The position numbers were made by a program, and so were the translations under genes. Source: Saprolegnia diclina VS20 (lineage: Eukaryota; Oomycota; Saprolegniomycetes; Saprolegniales; Saprolegniaceae). Taken from it: 62,573 bases of DNA. The stretch is from the NCBI RefSeq assembly GCF_000281045.1, contig NW_008246086.1:112513-175085 (forward strand), written 5' to 3'. Below the pieces are notes generated by a model. It was not told the DNA's origin, searched no databases, and worked only from the letters and a program-made list of their open reading frames with translations. Below are positions 10,501 to 20,722 of this stretch, in pieces (position 1 is the stretch's first letter; each line of letters opens with the position of its first letter).

Positions 10501-12801
10501 CAGCATCGGACGCCGCTGCCGCCACCGGGCGACGGCGACGCTCAGCGTCGAGAGCAAAAGTAGAGCCACGAGCCACGTGAGCAGCACGAGAAGCCGCGAT
10601 ACGCTGCCAATTTGCACGTGTCCGCTCGTACAATAGAGCATGACGTCCATACCGATACCAAGGCAGCTGCGCGAGAGCGTTGCAGTGATCGTCGGCGGTG
10701 CCAAAACGTCCAAAAGCCAAATGCTGGAAAAGCCCAGTGCGCTTACAACCGGAAAAAGAACTGAGCTTGACGGTGTGAGCGGGTGCAAGAGCTCTTGCCC
10801 ACCGTAGAGCACCCAGAGTGTCTCGGCGGCCAATAGCGCCGAGACCCACACCGGGCGCGGTGCCGCCTGCAACTGCATTGTCGCGCCATTTACCACCGGC
10901 TCGACGACGGCGGTTGCCAGACAGAGCGCCGCGGTGAGCGCACGCGAGCTCATGAGACCCCGGTTTAAATATACCGATGCGGTCAAGCGGTGGAACTGAA
11001 GCCACGGCGGCGCATGCCATCGGCGCCGTCCCACCGACAGTAGGATGATCGCAACCGCGACGAGGCAGAGCACACTGGTGATGACCGCCGTCATGGCCAA
11101 GAGGTAGCTACCCAAACTCACGCTCGGCGGCGCAAACGCCGTCGGTGTCCCCGTGTACGCCGCCGACATGAGCTGCAGCGTGCGCATGTCGCCTTCAAAG
11201 GACACGACCTCGCGGACATTTTGCGCCCAGTCGTACGCGCAGGCGACGCCGTGCGGGCGCCACGCCGGCGTAAACAGGCGCTGCATGTCGAGCGAAATGT
11301 CCGATTCATTGGACACTGAGGCGACAAACTGCATAAGCCCGACGTCCGAGCCGACAACCGAGGCGGGTAGCGCAACCGATACGGTTCCGAGGAGCTTCGC
11401 CGCGGCGGCAACAGACGCGAGGTACGATGAGCATGCGCTGCTTGAGCAAAGAAACGACGTGTCGACACCGCTCACAAGGACAAGGAGGCTGCTTTCACGA
11501 GTCCACGTAAAGCGAAGCGGCAGCTGCTTGCTGCACACATCGTCGAAGGAAAACGATTCTTGCGGAAACGACTGCGGACGACCGTAGGCACACATGGGGT
11601 TGCCGCCAAAGTAGACTATCGGCGCGTCGGTCCACGACGGTGGCGGTAGCTCCATCGATGCTGGCACGGCGTTGTAGGCGCGTGCGAACGCAGCATTCGA
11701 CTGCAGCGCCGAGAGCACGATCGCGTCAAAGCTCTGCACGGCTGCAATCCAGTCGGGCGGTGGCGGCACCCAGCGCAGGCGTAGGTTGTTGAGCATACCG
11801 ATTTGCGCGTGCACCACGTCGTTGATGAGCCCTCGGAACGGCCCGAGCAGGTACACTTCGACCTGCGTCGGGTCAATGTCGCCGTAAAAGAGAGGTGTGT
11901 GGCGCACGAGACTTTGGTTGACCCCCGGGCCTTGCAACTCAAACTCAAAGTTGCCCGTGAGGAGCGCGGTCGTCCACGACGGCGTCCCACGCTGCACGGA
12001 TGCGATCGATTTGATCGTAAACGACGAGACAACGCCGAGCGCGTTCTCGATCACAATGGTTTCGAGGACGCCGACCTCGTAGTGGTTGGAGTAGAGCAGC
12101 TGAAAATACGCAATGCCGTGGGCTTCCCAGAGAAGGACTTCACTTTGCACATCGACAAGTGTGTGGGTAAGCAGTCGATTGGACCACGCGGCACCAGCAT
12201 CGGTCGCATTCAACGGCGTGAGCACGCGCATGTTGAAGCGCAGGCCGTTCTGGGCGTACCACGCGCCAAAGTCCATGTTGCGCAGGACGGCTTCGAGGTA
12301 CGCGGCGCCATTGGCCATGTCGTTGGCCTCGCACCGGGCCTGCGTCGCGGTTGTGACGCCCATTTCCCAACGCCGCTCCAAGTCCACCCAGCAGTATTTC
12401 GCTGGTAGAAACGTAAAGAGACCGCTGTCAAGGTGGCGCAGGCTCGCAATTGCGGTTGGAAGCGCTGTCATGTGCTCGTAGAGCAACCGCCGACCGTACG
12501 CTGGCTGCATCTCGTACGGCTCGACCCACGGCAGCGCCTGCACGTCAAGGACAGTTGCAGACGACGTTGCGTTCATGGACGCGAGCGCGCGGTTGTAGAC
12601 ATAGCGAAGCGCCGCCGACGTGTTGAGTGTCGCAAAGCCACTCCAAAAAAGATCGTTTTCAAGGTATGGGGCAAAAAGATAGAGGCTGTAGAGACTGAGG
12701 CCGACCGACACCACGACGTACAAAAGCCCCAGCACGTGGCGCAGTGGTCGGTCGCCTGGTGCGTAGACAACGACGGACGGACCGGCTACCGAGATCCGCA
12801 T
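7576..12801 (-). CDS. Giant internally duplicated multi-pass membrane protein (about 1741 aa), paralogue of 38872-43986
   Basis: One uninterrupted 5.2-kb frame, unusual here because most neighbours carry several introns. The start is placed at MRISVAGPSV, which aligns with the paralogue's MRIAPDTS; an in-frame ATG 17 codons earlier is possible. The protein consists of two tandem modules. Each has one membrane helix, a long ectodomain of about 500 residues, then a cluster of about five helices. The ectodomains share YCW(V/L)D....RW.M....Q.RC, then N.A.YLE..LRN, then a FGGNPMC or MGGNIFCG motif, and finally REVV(S/A)F.GD just before the helix cluster. Many Asn-X-Ser/Thr sites suggest glycosylated extracellular or lumenal domains. 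No family name is recognised; receptor-like, transport or adhesion roles are all possible. It diverges from the FHA gene. Confidence 0.85.
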   Translation of the reverse strand: MRISVAGPSVVVYAPGDRPLRHVLGLLYVVVSVGLSLYSLYLFAPYLENDLFWSGFATLNTSAALRYVYNRALASMNATSSATVLDVQALPWVEPYEMQPAYGRRLLYEHMTALPTAIASLRHLDSGLFTFLPAKYCWVDLERRWEMGVTTATQARCEANDMANGAAYLEAVLRNMDFGAWYAQNGLRFNMRVLTPLNATDAGAAWSNRLLTHTLVDVQSEVLLWEAHGIAYFQLLYSNHYEVGVLETIVIENALGVVSSFTIKSIASVQRGTPSWTTALLTGNFEFELQGPGVNQSLVRHTPLFYGDIDPTQVEVYLLGPFRGLINDVVHAQIGMLNNLRLRWVPPPPDWIAAVQSFDAIVLSALQSNAAFARAYNAVPASMELPPPSWTDAPIVYFGGNPMCAYGRPQSFPQESFSFDDVCSKQLPLRFTWTRESSLLVLVSGVDTSFLCSSSACSSYLASVAAAAKLLGTVSVALPASVVGSDVGLMQFVASVSNESDISLDMQRLFTPAWRPHGVACAYDWAQNVREVVSFEGDMRTLQLMSAAYTGTPTAFAPPSVSLGSYLLAMTAVITSVLCLVAVAIILLSVGRRRWHAPPWLQFHRLTASVYLNRGLMSSRALTAALCLATAVVEPVVNGATMQLQAAPRPVWVSALLAAETLWVLYGGQELLHPLTPSSSVLFPVVSALGFSSIWLLDVLAPPTITATLSRSCLGIGMDVMLYCTSGHVQIGSVSRLLVLLTWLVALLLLSTLSVAVARWRQRRPMLCIEESAYMVLPPLAVAHWPRGAIAIDAISAVLCGLLFVSKTHVFDTKLWLWLSPDTFEWQHHCLVLLPPTMGPTPIVVGVTPIKPTPPPNSWFKSKLAPLSLLFGCLYIVATLGSNVAYFNLVRDTLANDFFWAGFNATGSYAFVANALNQRLLTNTSTQLRLDATALIDYSPSYDESVATIAWPVTAASRGLQDENVLTLATAVRGLRTMDPCRLPWVFTQYCWLDVHQRWGMAHTQARQDRCKRHMASNAAVYLETALRNINDWGQWHACYGDSFATGFVDELQQSTAGQAFLASLHAGILLSVDDEVIYWRQANLIRYELQWQNFKTTGFHDAMLVENALGLAYALPLANVVGRFHPTRQTSHVMYWAFASDLWAVTASNASRIAGCSLLRSSSVFAFANVSSEQLLVDNRTLSYPLSSGFHALSSHVGPFNAVDMLFVPVPFPLGRFYALFHDALAMLSATDLEAQARYVHLPTKYFVLAVPLVWQALPTPISMGGNIFCGDNAVASPFFFGMAIGFGATSYCNSVYLEVMQPTPSQVLFALSAFNATSTPSMDATDYVDICSSDAIVDSRCVDDYMAGGAFLETYPALAFAAEATAAYDAMAAHNVTVLQYGRQSDGSSSLLQLSLLSSSDRIWSFYGWLLLYEWTCGMREVVAFTGDAGTVTTISLGVVPVTMPPDAGFIPQTYAFYCQQVVLYITIVLICMAIVVLGYTLHLRGHMESLNLLEFNRTVGIVWVGRSFLFVRSITALCLLHTSTLQLSKTGLGTLLASPPLHWTKIVLASSEATWLVYVLNDILSCVTQQYTPSYAYKSSLLTWSCTFLWTLLDAPPSATANVSRVCELLNMDDGLVCVSGRVQIGSVRRVYTTIGIALGCIIATYGIERMLQPQLRRRHIPSLLLNAQSVYCLLFREVNGACYLDKASAALAGLLAFSQGDVWYILDVKTWRLLVVRTRACADHDAHLHHCLPLSQL

Positions 12802-13239
12802 CGGCGCAACTGCAAAGCAACTGAGTGATGTTTCGTAACGGATCGGCCTCAAGAGACCATTTCCGACCCGCAGTGGTTTTATGTCGACGCTATGTAGAGC
12901 TGCATTGAGCCGAATAGCAATCTAAAGAGCTTTCCAAAGACGTAGTGCGAATGGCCCCCCGTAAAGGCGTGCTGTAGAAGAACTTACGGAAGCGTTCGAA
13001 TGAAGAAGCGCTTGCGCGAGGCGCAGCTAGAACGGGGGTGCAGCTAACTCGACCTCACATCCGCAACGACCCAACCTCGGACTCCTTGCTGCCAATATTA
13101 CATATTGGATAGTCCTCCAGGCCATGTCGTTGCTTGTGTGTCATCCTGAAGACTCGCCGTGCGAATTTCGCGCCATTTTGGCTATGTTCCGGATAATTAT
13201 ACGCGTATCCGGATTCTTACTTGCTGTTGCCAGAAAACG
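12802..13239. other. Divergent intergenic region between giant membrane protein and FHA gene
   Basis: About 440 bp separate two start codons reading outwards, so both promoters must lie here. No clear CCAAT or TATA element stands out. Confidence 0.5.
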
Positions 13240-15004
13240 ATGTGGGGGCAGCTGGTGGGCGCGAGCGGGACGCTGGACCTCGTCCTGCCGCGGAGCCGAC
13301 TCGGGCGCTTGGCCAAGAAGGCCGACGTCGTCATTAGCAAGCCCTTTATCAGCGGTCTGGTACGCAGACGATGCTCGTAGCGCGCTTCTCCTCATGGGTC
13401 CTATGTTAGCACTGCACGTTCGAGCGCCTCGACGCCGGCGGCGAGACGTCCGTGTGGCTCGTGGACCATAGCACCAACGGCGTCTTCGTCAATGGCAGCG
13501 TCGTGGGCCATTCGAACCGGGTCGCGATCAACGATCAAGACGAGATCTCCTTCACCAAGCCGGGCATCAAGAGCCCCGGCATCGAACCGCTCTTCTTTCG
13601 CTTCTGCCTCACGTATACCATTCCCATGCGATCGCTGGTCCACAAGTATCCTCCCAGGAACACCGAGCCGTCGACGCCGACGCATCGCGGTGGGCAGAAG
13701 CGGCCGCGCAGCCCCTTCTCGACGCCCGAGCCGCGCGCGGTGATTGACAGTGCGAAGAAGCTCTGCGTGTCTTCCACGACGCAGCGCGACGAGCTCATCT
13801 CGGGCACGGAAGCGATGCAAAAGGCCAACCAGGTACAGCATATGCTCTTGCTAAATGTGATCTCATCCATCGCAGGAGCTGCGCCAACGGCTCGTCGAGC
13901 ACGGCAACCGCGAGAACGAGCTCAAGGAGAAGATCCAGACAATGCTCGTCACGATCAACGAGAAAGAGTCGACGATCGAGAAGATGGATGAAGAGCAAGC
14001 CAAGCTGCGCGCGCAGGTCATGCAGCAAGACCACACCGTGCTCGACCTCACTGCCCGCGTCGATGCATACAAGAGCCTCGAAGAAGGCTGGAAGGCCAAG
14101 GAGGCCGAGTGGGTGCAACAAAAGGAGCTCCACCTCACGACAGCCGCCGACCTCAGCGCCGCCCAGCGGCAGCTGCAACATGCGCAGAGCGTCATTAGCG
14201 TGCTCGAATCGCAAGCAGCCGAGACGTCGACCAAGATGGCCGAAGCGACACAGCAGGTTCGGGACCTTGAGGTTGAGAACCACCAACTTCAGATGCAACG
14301 CGACGCCGTCCAGATGAAGCGAGAGCAGCACGAAGAAGACTCTCGGTACGCCACTTCCTGCCTGGATGTCAAGGTCAAGGTTGAACTACTGTAGCAGAAG
14401 TGATCAAGAAAGCGTGCTCGTCATGAAGGCTCGGCTTGCGACCGCGCGCGAAGCGTTCCACCAGATGCAGCATTACATGGGCGTGCTGGCGGACCAGATC
14501 CAGATCCCAAGCGCATCCGAGGCCAGACACACTGACGCCGCCATCGACGACGACGACGACGACGGGGAGACACAGTGCATGGACAAGTCGCGACCACAGT
14601 CCTTGGTCGACTTGGCCGTTGTGGCCGACGCCAAGCACGAGACCACCAACAGCGAGGAGGGCAAAAGCCCGGAGCAGCCTTCGGCGGTCAAGCCGAAAGA
14701 AGCGAGGCGGCTGTTCACGACGACCTCGGAATCCGATGACGGTATCAAACCAGAAGCGAGTGACGAGGACAGCGACGAAGACATGACGGCGGAGCACCGA
14801 CCCGAGTCCAAGGGACTCTCACCGGACGAGACGCATGTGATGGACATTACGACCGACTCACCGCGGGAGGCTGCGCCACCGGCCCTCGTCGAGACCAAGA
14901 GCAAGCGCTGGCTGCAGCTCAACACAATGGACGAGTCGCACAACGACAGCGAAACGGGCTTGTTTGACGAAACACAGATTTCCCAAGACTTGCAAGACGA
15001 ATAA
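13240..15004 (+). CDS. FHA-domain / coiled-coil protein with acidic SQ/TQ-containing tail
   Basis: Four exons (13240-13359, 13410-13832, 13876-14345, 14395-15004) join in frame to about 540 residues. Residues 1-115 form an FHA phosphothreonine-binding domain: GRLAKKADVVISKPFISGLH followed by WLVDHSTNGVFVNG, the latter matching the family's D.S.NGTF.NG loop. Residues about 130-330 are coiled coil (ELKEKIQTMLVTINEKES onward). The C-terminal third is acidic and Ser/Thr-rich, with a run of Asp and SQ/TQ dipeptides (GETQCM, ETQISQ), as in DNA-damage adaptors phosphorylated by ATM/ATR-type kinases. A nuclear signalling scaffold of the NBS1/MDC1 style is an inference; no BRCT domain is visible. Its 3' end faces the coiled-coil gene, with 40 bp between stops. 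Confidence 0.85.
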
Positions 15005-15044
15005 GATACGCGATGATAATACTTCACGGTTGGTACGACTGATC

Positions 15045-17759
15045 TCACGGCAATGGCGCCGACTGGAAGCGCTTGAGCAGGTTCGCATCTACAAGAGGGT
15101 GAGTTTCAATCATGAACGCGTGAGATGACGCACCGTTGAGTTGGCGTTGAGCCTTGATGTTGGCCTTGGACGGCCGCGGCTGGAAGAGCGACGGCGCACT
15201 CGCGGCGACTGTTTGCTTCCACGATACATCGATACGCCGCGCAGGCTGGACGGGGGCCACAACGTGCACGGGACTTGGCGTCTCGGGGGCCGGCTCGTCA
15301 AGCGTGGTGACAATTTCCTTGGGTTCGGCGCATCCCTTCTCGAGCTTCGTTTCGCGAAGCCGCTCAAAACCAGCAAGAACTTGTTGCTGGAAATATACCT
15401 TCTTGGCCTCGGCTTCCTCGAGCGCCCGTTCCATGGCGTCATAGCGGTGCTGGAGCTTCTTGTTTTCCTCGTCACATGCGCTGCGTTCGGCGTTGAGCCC
15501 TGCCAGGGCCGACTCTGCAGCGATCAGCGAGGTTTGGGTGGAAGCAAGCGCTTCTTCGTGTCGAGAGCACGTCTGGGACAACTCATCGATGCGGGCGTCA
15601 AGCTCAAGCTTCTTCTTGGCCCACGCAGCGTCCTGCTCGTGCCACTGTGCGAGCGTCGCCTCCAGCTTCGCCACATGCGTTTCGAGGTCGCCGATGGTCA
15701 GGACCCTGGCATCGACGCTGGCCTTGAGGTCCGCGTTATCTTTGGCTAGCCGCGTGTTGGCAAGCACGAGGTCCCCCTTCTCCGACAAGAGCGCAGTTTG
15801 GTCAGCGACCCACTTGGCGGCTTGGTCTTCGCGCTCCTTTGAGGACACGAACGCCCGCGTCTCGAACGCTTCGCACTGGAGCTGAAGGTCGCTGTTTTGT
15901 GCCTGAAGACTGCCGACTTGGTTGCGGAGCTCGTCCACCTGGCGCTCAAGAAGCGCGATCGATGCTGCTTTGTCCTTGACCGTGTCGTCGTAGCGGCACT
16001 GTCGCTGGAAATCGTCCTCTTGGAGCGCGAGAATCTGCTGCTCTTGAGCGCTGACCGTCATCTCGAGCTCGCTTTTTTCCTTCTCGGTCGTCTCCAAGCA
16101 CACTTGGAGGCAGCGGATTTCAGAAGAGAGATCTTGGACGCGGTCCTGGAGCTCGACAACATCTGCCGTGAGCCCCTTCGCACGCTCTTCGACTTCATCG
16201 CGCTCTTCCGTTGTAACCGCAAGCGTTGCTTGAAGCTGTGCGCTTTCATCAGTCGCTTTCTGTAGATAAAGGACGAGCGCGTCGTGCTCTGCTTGACGTG
16301 ATGCATCGATCGCCGCTGCTTTGGTCTCGAGCAACGACAGCGCTTCGGTGAGCGCGACGATCTGAGCTCGTAGTTTCTCGTTGTCGGCTTCGAGGTCGCG
16401 CTTCTCATCCTTGATCACGACAATTTCTTGCGCGAGACCCGCGCCGATGGAGCCTTGCTGCTCCATGTTGGCCTTGTACAGCTCGACGAGCGCCGACTTG
16501 TCATCAACGCGCGTTGTCGCATCGTCGAGCTTGGCTTGGCAATCCTCAAGCATGGACACAAGCTGCGCCTTGTTGCCGCTAAGGGTCGTGAACTCGAGGC
16601 GCGCCTCAGTGAGCTCGGCCTCGAGGCGCGTCACACGCTCCTGGGATTCGGTAGCTTGATGGTTGCTACCGTCGACGAGGGCTTGACGCTCAGACGCCCA
16701 AGCGGCGTTCTGCGTCTCCAAAACACGCACGCTGGCACGCAACTCAACGAGCTGGTTCGTCAATGCTGCGTTTTCGTCTCGGACGGTGCGGATGTCGGCG
16801 TCGTGGGTATCCAAGCCTTCCGTCTTGAGCTTGAGCATCTCGGCTTTGAGCGTCGTTGCTTGTTCCTCGACGGCTCTGTGCTTCTCGCGTAGCGCGTGCT
16901 CGTGGGTGAGCTGGACTTGGAGCTGATCTTTGAGGCAAGCAATCTCTGTCTGGCACTAATCACAGTGTCGTCCTGAGAAAACCTTTGACTTCAGCGCATC
17001 GTGGCCTACCTCGCAAGTCGATGAGCTGGCTTTCAGCTGGGCGAGCTCCGCCTTTAGGAGCTCTCCTTGCTGCTGTTCCTCAAAGAGGCCAGCCTGGACG
17101 GTACTCATGGTCTCGTCCATGCAACCAAGTTCTTCTTCCATTGTCGCCTTCTGCTTGACGAGCTCATCAACGCGTGCTTGTAGCTCCGCGACACGCGGGT
17201 CGTCGCCGGCTGGCTCTTTCGGCGATTCTTGCAGGGAGCTCTGGATTTCCATGGCAGATACTTGCGCTTTGAGCGCCGAGATCTCTTCCTCCTTGGCCGT
17301 GTTGTACTCCTTGAGCATGACGGACGTTTGCTTGAGTGCCGTCTGCGACTCGTCAAAGTTGAGCTCGAGGCGAAGAATCGCGTTTTCTTTCTCCTTGAGT
17401 TTGGCTTTCAACGTAGCGACTGTCTCGTGTAGCGCCATCACATCCGGATCGTTCGCCGACAACGAGCTCTGCACCGACGTGGGCGCATCCTCCGTCTGCA
17501 TTTGAAATCCTTCGATCTTCTCTTCTGCGCGCGCGAGCGCGTCCGCGTTGATGACAAACTTGGTCTGGAGCGCGTGCAGTTTCTTCTCGGTCGCCTTCTT
17601 CTCGCAGAGGAGTTCAAAGTACAGCTCTGATGATGTAGAGTCAGTCGAGCCACTCGGAGTATGTACAGGAGTTGGCGTCGCCGACAGACTTTTCAGGGTC
17701 TCGTGGTTCGAGTGCGGTGTGGCCACGGGTGCTATCATTCGTGGTGTTAACATGTACAC
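15045..17759 (-). CDS. Large coiled-coil protein (886 aa)
   Basis: Two exons (17759-17010 and 16955-15045) are joined by a 54-nt intron that restores STCE-CQTEIACLKDQLQVQ. After a Ser/Thr/Pro-rich head of about 45 residues, nearly all of the protein is heptad-repeat coiled coil rich in Glu, Lys, Leu and Ala. The last 90 residues are different: proline- and basic-rich (RRIDVSWKQTVAASAPSLFQ) ending RFQSAPLP. Such architecture is typical of centrosomal, basal-body, golgin or motor-tail proteins, but sequence alone does not choose between them. Weak similarity to myosin tails is expected from composition only. Confidence 0.85.
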
Positions 17760-17892
17760 GCGGAAAAGTCGTCAATGTACCGGCCACAGCAAGACTCGGG
17801 GCGGCCACGTTTTCTACACTGGGACTCTGTTGGGGGTGAGCCGAAACCCTCCGAGCCGCGCCAGTCTGCACCTTCGCGACTGCAAGATTCCT

Positions 17893-19168
17893 CTATTGCA
17901 CGCCACATGCAAGTAGCAACATAAAGGCTAAGAACGTCGCGAGTACCCGTCGCTTGATGGTGTCGGGCGTATTGGTGATGTTGGACAGAGTCTTGCGCTT
18001 GTGATTCTACACATATTTGGTTAGCCATCATTGCTGTGGTGTTGTAAATGCGAACCCGCGGAGTGACGATGTCAGTCGTCGCTCGAGCACCGTGGGGGCT
18101 TATCGCATGCGCGTTGACAGTCACGACTTCAAGCTGGCGCGCAAGATGCTTCTTGACACTGGGCTCGAGCGTCATCAAAAAGCTACAGAACGCAAGGAGT
18201 GAGTGTTGTTGATGCACCTTGATATCCATACGCGTCTTTGTAATCGGGCCAAATCGAGGCATACGCGCTATACACAGGCAAACTGAGTATACACAGCGTG
18301 AGCGCCAAGATAGGTATTGTACGCATAGCATGAGCGGCCAGCATCTCGGCTCACGGGCGACGCATCGCTGAGCGCACTCTACGGCGTTTTTCATCAGCAC
18401 CCATGTTTGCGTGGAAGTAATAGAGCTACCGCAATAAAGTCCTGGATCTGCCCGCGGTATGTATCCAAGTGCGCGAACGTCCAGTGCTTGAGCAGGATGA
18501 GCATGTACTGGACGCACGCATCTCGCATCTGGCCGTTCCTATGTCAACCATCATGCGCTCCGCGTTTTGTATGCATCGCAATCAGGCATCATACTTGCTC
18601 GTCTTGGACACGTAGAAGAACGTCGATAGTATGTGGCGAGACATGACGACTTTGAGCACGCGCTCGATGCAGCCGTGGATCGCGCTGCTGTTGACCTGGT
18701 ACCATCATGAGGGTCTGCCGAAGTTAGAAGAGGAGACCTTGTTGGTGCCCCCTCGGGCGTCGATCATCGTTGAGAAGACGTTCGAGATGAGAAGCTTCGT
18801 CTTCTGGCCCAGATGCACTGCGATTTCCGCAAAGACCTCGCATGCTTCCTTGACGACCGCTGATCGGAGCTCGACGAACTACATGAAGAGTCGCATGTCG
18901 TTGGAAGCGCTAGGATCACCATGTACGTACGAGGCTGCGGAAGGGAACGACGAGACAGCTGAGGTTCTCTTGGGTGATGCTGCCTGCATTGGCGACGACG
19001 TAGCTGTGGATGTCCCGGAGCGCATCGACCTTGAGCTTCCATTCCTCGTCGCCGACCCTCAAGCGCGCTGCGTACCCGTCCAGGGGGCACTGCTTGGACC
19101 TCCATCCTAGCTGCTCGGGGCATGAGGTCTAGGCTTCCTCGGCCCCATCCTCCTACCGTCGGCTGCAT
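17893..19168 (-). CDS. CLASP-like single TOG-domain protein with predicted C-terminal membrane tail
   Basis: Nine short exons can be read using the window's intron rules (introns 42-56 nt), giving about 290 residues starting MQPT-LGWRSKQCPLDGYAA. The middle reproduces the CLASP/TOG HEAT-repeat pattern: EEWKLKVDALRDIHSYVVA, VELRSAVVKEACEVFAEIA, MRDACVQYMLILLKHW, SALSDASPVSRDAGRSCYA, and LEPSVKKHL. TOG domains bind tubulin dimers and stabilise microtubules. The last exon ends with KRRVLATFLAFMLLLACGVQ and a stop at 17893: basic residues, then a hydrophobic stretch, then the end, as in tail-anchored proteins. Ordinary CLASPs are much larger, with several TOGs and no membrane segment. The 12-nt first exon is the least certain part. 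It could instead be a decaying CLASP duplicate, but all frames join cleanly. Confidence 0.68.
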
Positions 19169-19568
19169 GGTCCTTGTCCGATCGCGCGCGCCGAGGTGCA
19201 AATTTAGGTGGCTTGATTTGAATATTCAAACACGCGGTCCTCGATAGTAGGGTGCAATACGCGTTACAAGAACACAATCCAACCAATCAACGTGCACAAA
19301 ATTCTGAAACGCGAGGCTGAAATCACCGCTCCTTGGCTGACCGATCCACGCACACCTCAGTTGAAGCATGTATTGTACTATGAGCATGGCTCACGGATCA
19401 CTCGTCTTCAAGGTTGTTGGATAGGTCATGGCATCCATCAGTCGTTTGCATACCTTTTGGTGTAGAAATTGTGATGGCAGAAGGTATAAATTGCGTGATT
19501 TTAAACAATTGGAGGCTGGGTCGCACCTTCGAATTTCAGAATTCCGCATTCGCTGTGGCCTGGCGACG
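19169..19568. other. Divergent intergenic region with a CCAAT box
   Basis: Relatively AT-rich. It contains ccaaccaatcaacg near 19280, a possible CCAAT element for the VOC gene (+) or the CLASP-like gene (-). An open frame runs into the VOC gene from 19428, but its composition looks non-coding before 19569. Confidence 0.45.
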
Positions 19569-20474
19569 ATGATCGCGCTCCTAGAACACATCAACTTGGC
19601 CATCGAGGCCTCGGGCGACCCGACGACGGCAACTGCCCGCTTCTACCTGGACGTTCTTGGGTGTGCGCGCGACCCGCGTTTGGAGTGGATGGTCCATGCT
19701 AACATTGGTCTCGGCCAATTCCATCTTCTGCCGGGCCAGCCTGCGGACCAGCGCATCAACGGCGAGATCGCGCTCTTCTACACGAGCCTCAACGCGCTCA
19801 AGGAGCGACTCGTCGCCCGTGGCCAAGCCTTCTACGAGCACATGAGCGATGTCGTCGTGCCAGCCATTGCGGTGTACGACTTTGCCATGGCCGCGCGCCA
19901 CTACCGCCACATCGGCGTATCAGATCCCTCTGGCAACTCTATCTTGTGCTTCGAGTCCCCGCACGACTATGCGGCTGCGTCTGCAGCGCTGGGTGCGCAC
20001 CCGGGCGACGCGGCCGTTGGCGATGGGCTTGCCTACATCAAATTTCTCGTGCGCCCTGGCGCGGCCCGTGGCCTAGGCGCGTTCTACCAGCAGCTTCTCG
20101 GTGCGGCCACCGTGGTCCAGCCGCTTGACAAGGCTGCTGCGAGCGATCTCCACCTGTGCAGCGTCGACTGCGGCCCGCTGCAGCGTCTGCTCTTTGAAGA
20201 GACACACGAGCTGCTGTTGCCGTACGACGGTCACCACATTTGCATCTACGTAACCGAGTTTGAAGCCGCGTACCACGCGTGCGCGGCCAAGCAGCTCGTG
20301 TGGACGAACGCCATTTACGAAGACAAGTGCGACTCGTGGGCGGAGACGCAAAAGTGGCGTCAATTTCGCATCCTGGACATCCGCGACCCAGGATCGAACG
20401 CGCTCCTGCTCCAGCTCGAGCACGAGATCCGCCCGCTACAGCACAGTCGGTGCCCGCTAACGTCGGCCAAGTAG
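19569..20474 (+). CDS. Two-domain VOC (glyoxalase / bleomycin-resistance fold) protein
   Basis: 301 residues from MIALLEHINLAIEA. I chose this start because the metal-ligand strand LEHINLAIE normally begins such proteins and the upstream 47 in-frame codons look non-coding. The N-terminal half reads FYLDVLGC, LGQFHLLPG, then HIGVSDPSGNSILCFE. The C-terminal half repeats the pattern: YIKFLVRPG, FYQQLLGA, HHICIYVTEF, then DIRDPGSNALLLQLEHEI. The His and Glu positions expected for a VOC metal site are present in both halves. Enzymes of this superfamily include lactoylglutathione lyase and ring-cleavage dioxygenases; the GHH/K-type glyoxalase I signature is not obvious, so the substrate is unassigned. 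A cytosolic soluble protein is expected. Confidence 0.8.
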   Translation: MIALLEHINLAIEASGDPTTATARFYLDVLGCARDPRLEWMVHANIGLGQFHLLPGQPADQRINGEIALFYTSLNALKERLVARGQAFYEHMSDVVVPAIAVYDFAMAARHYRHIGVSDPSGNSILCFESPHDYAAASAALGAHPGDAAVGDGLAYIKFLVRPGAARGLGAFYQQLLGAATVVQPLDKAAASDLHLCSVDCGPLQRLLFEETHELLLPYDGHHICIYVTEFEAAYHACAAKQLVWTNAIYEDKCDSWAETQKWRQFRILDIRDPGSNALLLQLEHEIRPLQHSRCPLTSAK

Positions 20475-20722
20475 TCGTCTAATCTAGTGCTGCGTAATTG
20501 TGCGTTGCCAGTTGAGTCCTGTCGTGGGGCGGTCCAGTTGCAGAGGAAGCTGTGGTTCACTTCCGATCCTTTGTCCATGCTCTGGCTCCATGCTTCCATG
20601 CCATTTCATATTAGATACAGAAACGGAGTTATCTCCGCTGCCTACAACCACATGCAGAAAACGTCAATGAGCAACCAATACCTGCCGTGCCGACAGCATT
20701 TTTCATTTTGCATCACGTCAGG

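Noticed and set aside
17760-18517. A single 256-codon minus-strand frame
   Set aside because: It reads through several introns of the CLASP-like gene; the true exons alternate between frames.
19428-19568. An N-terminal extension of the VOC protein
   Set aside because: Open but compositionally non-coding, and VOC domains normally begin at the LEHINLAIE strand.
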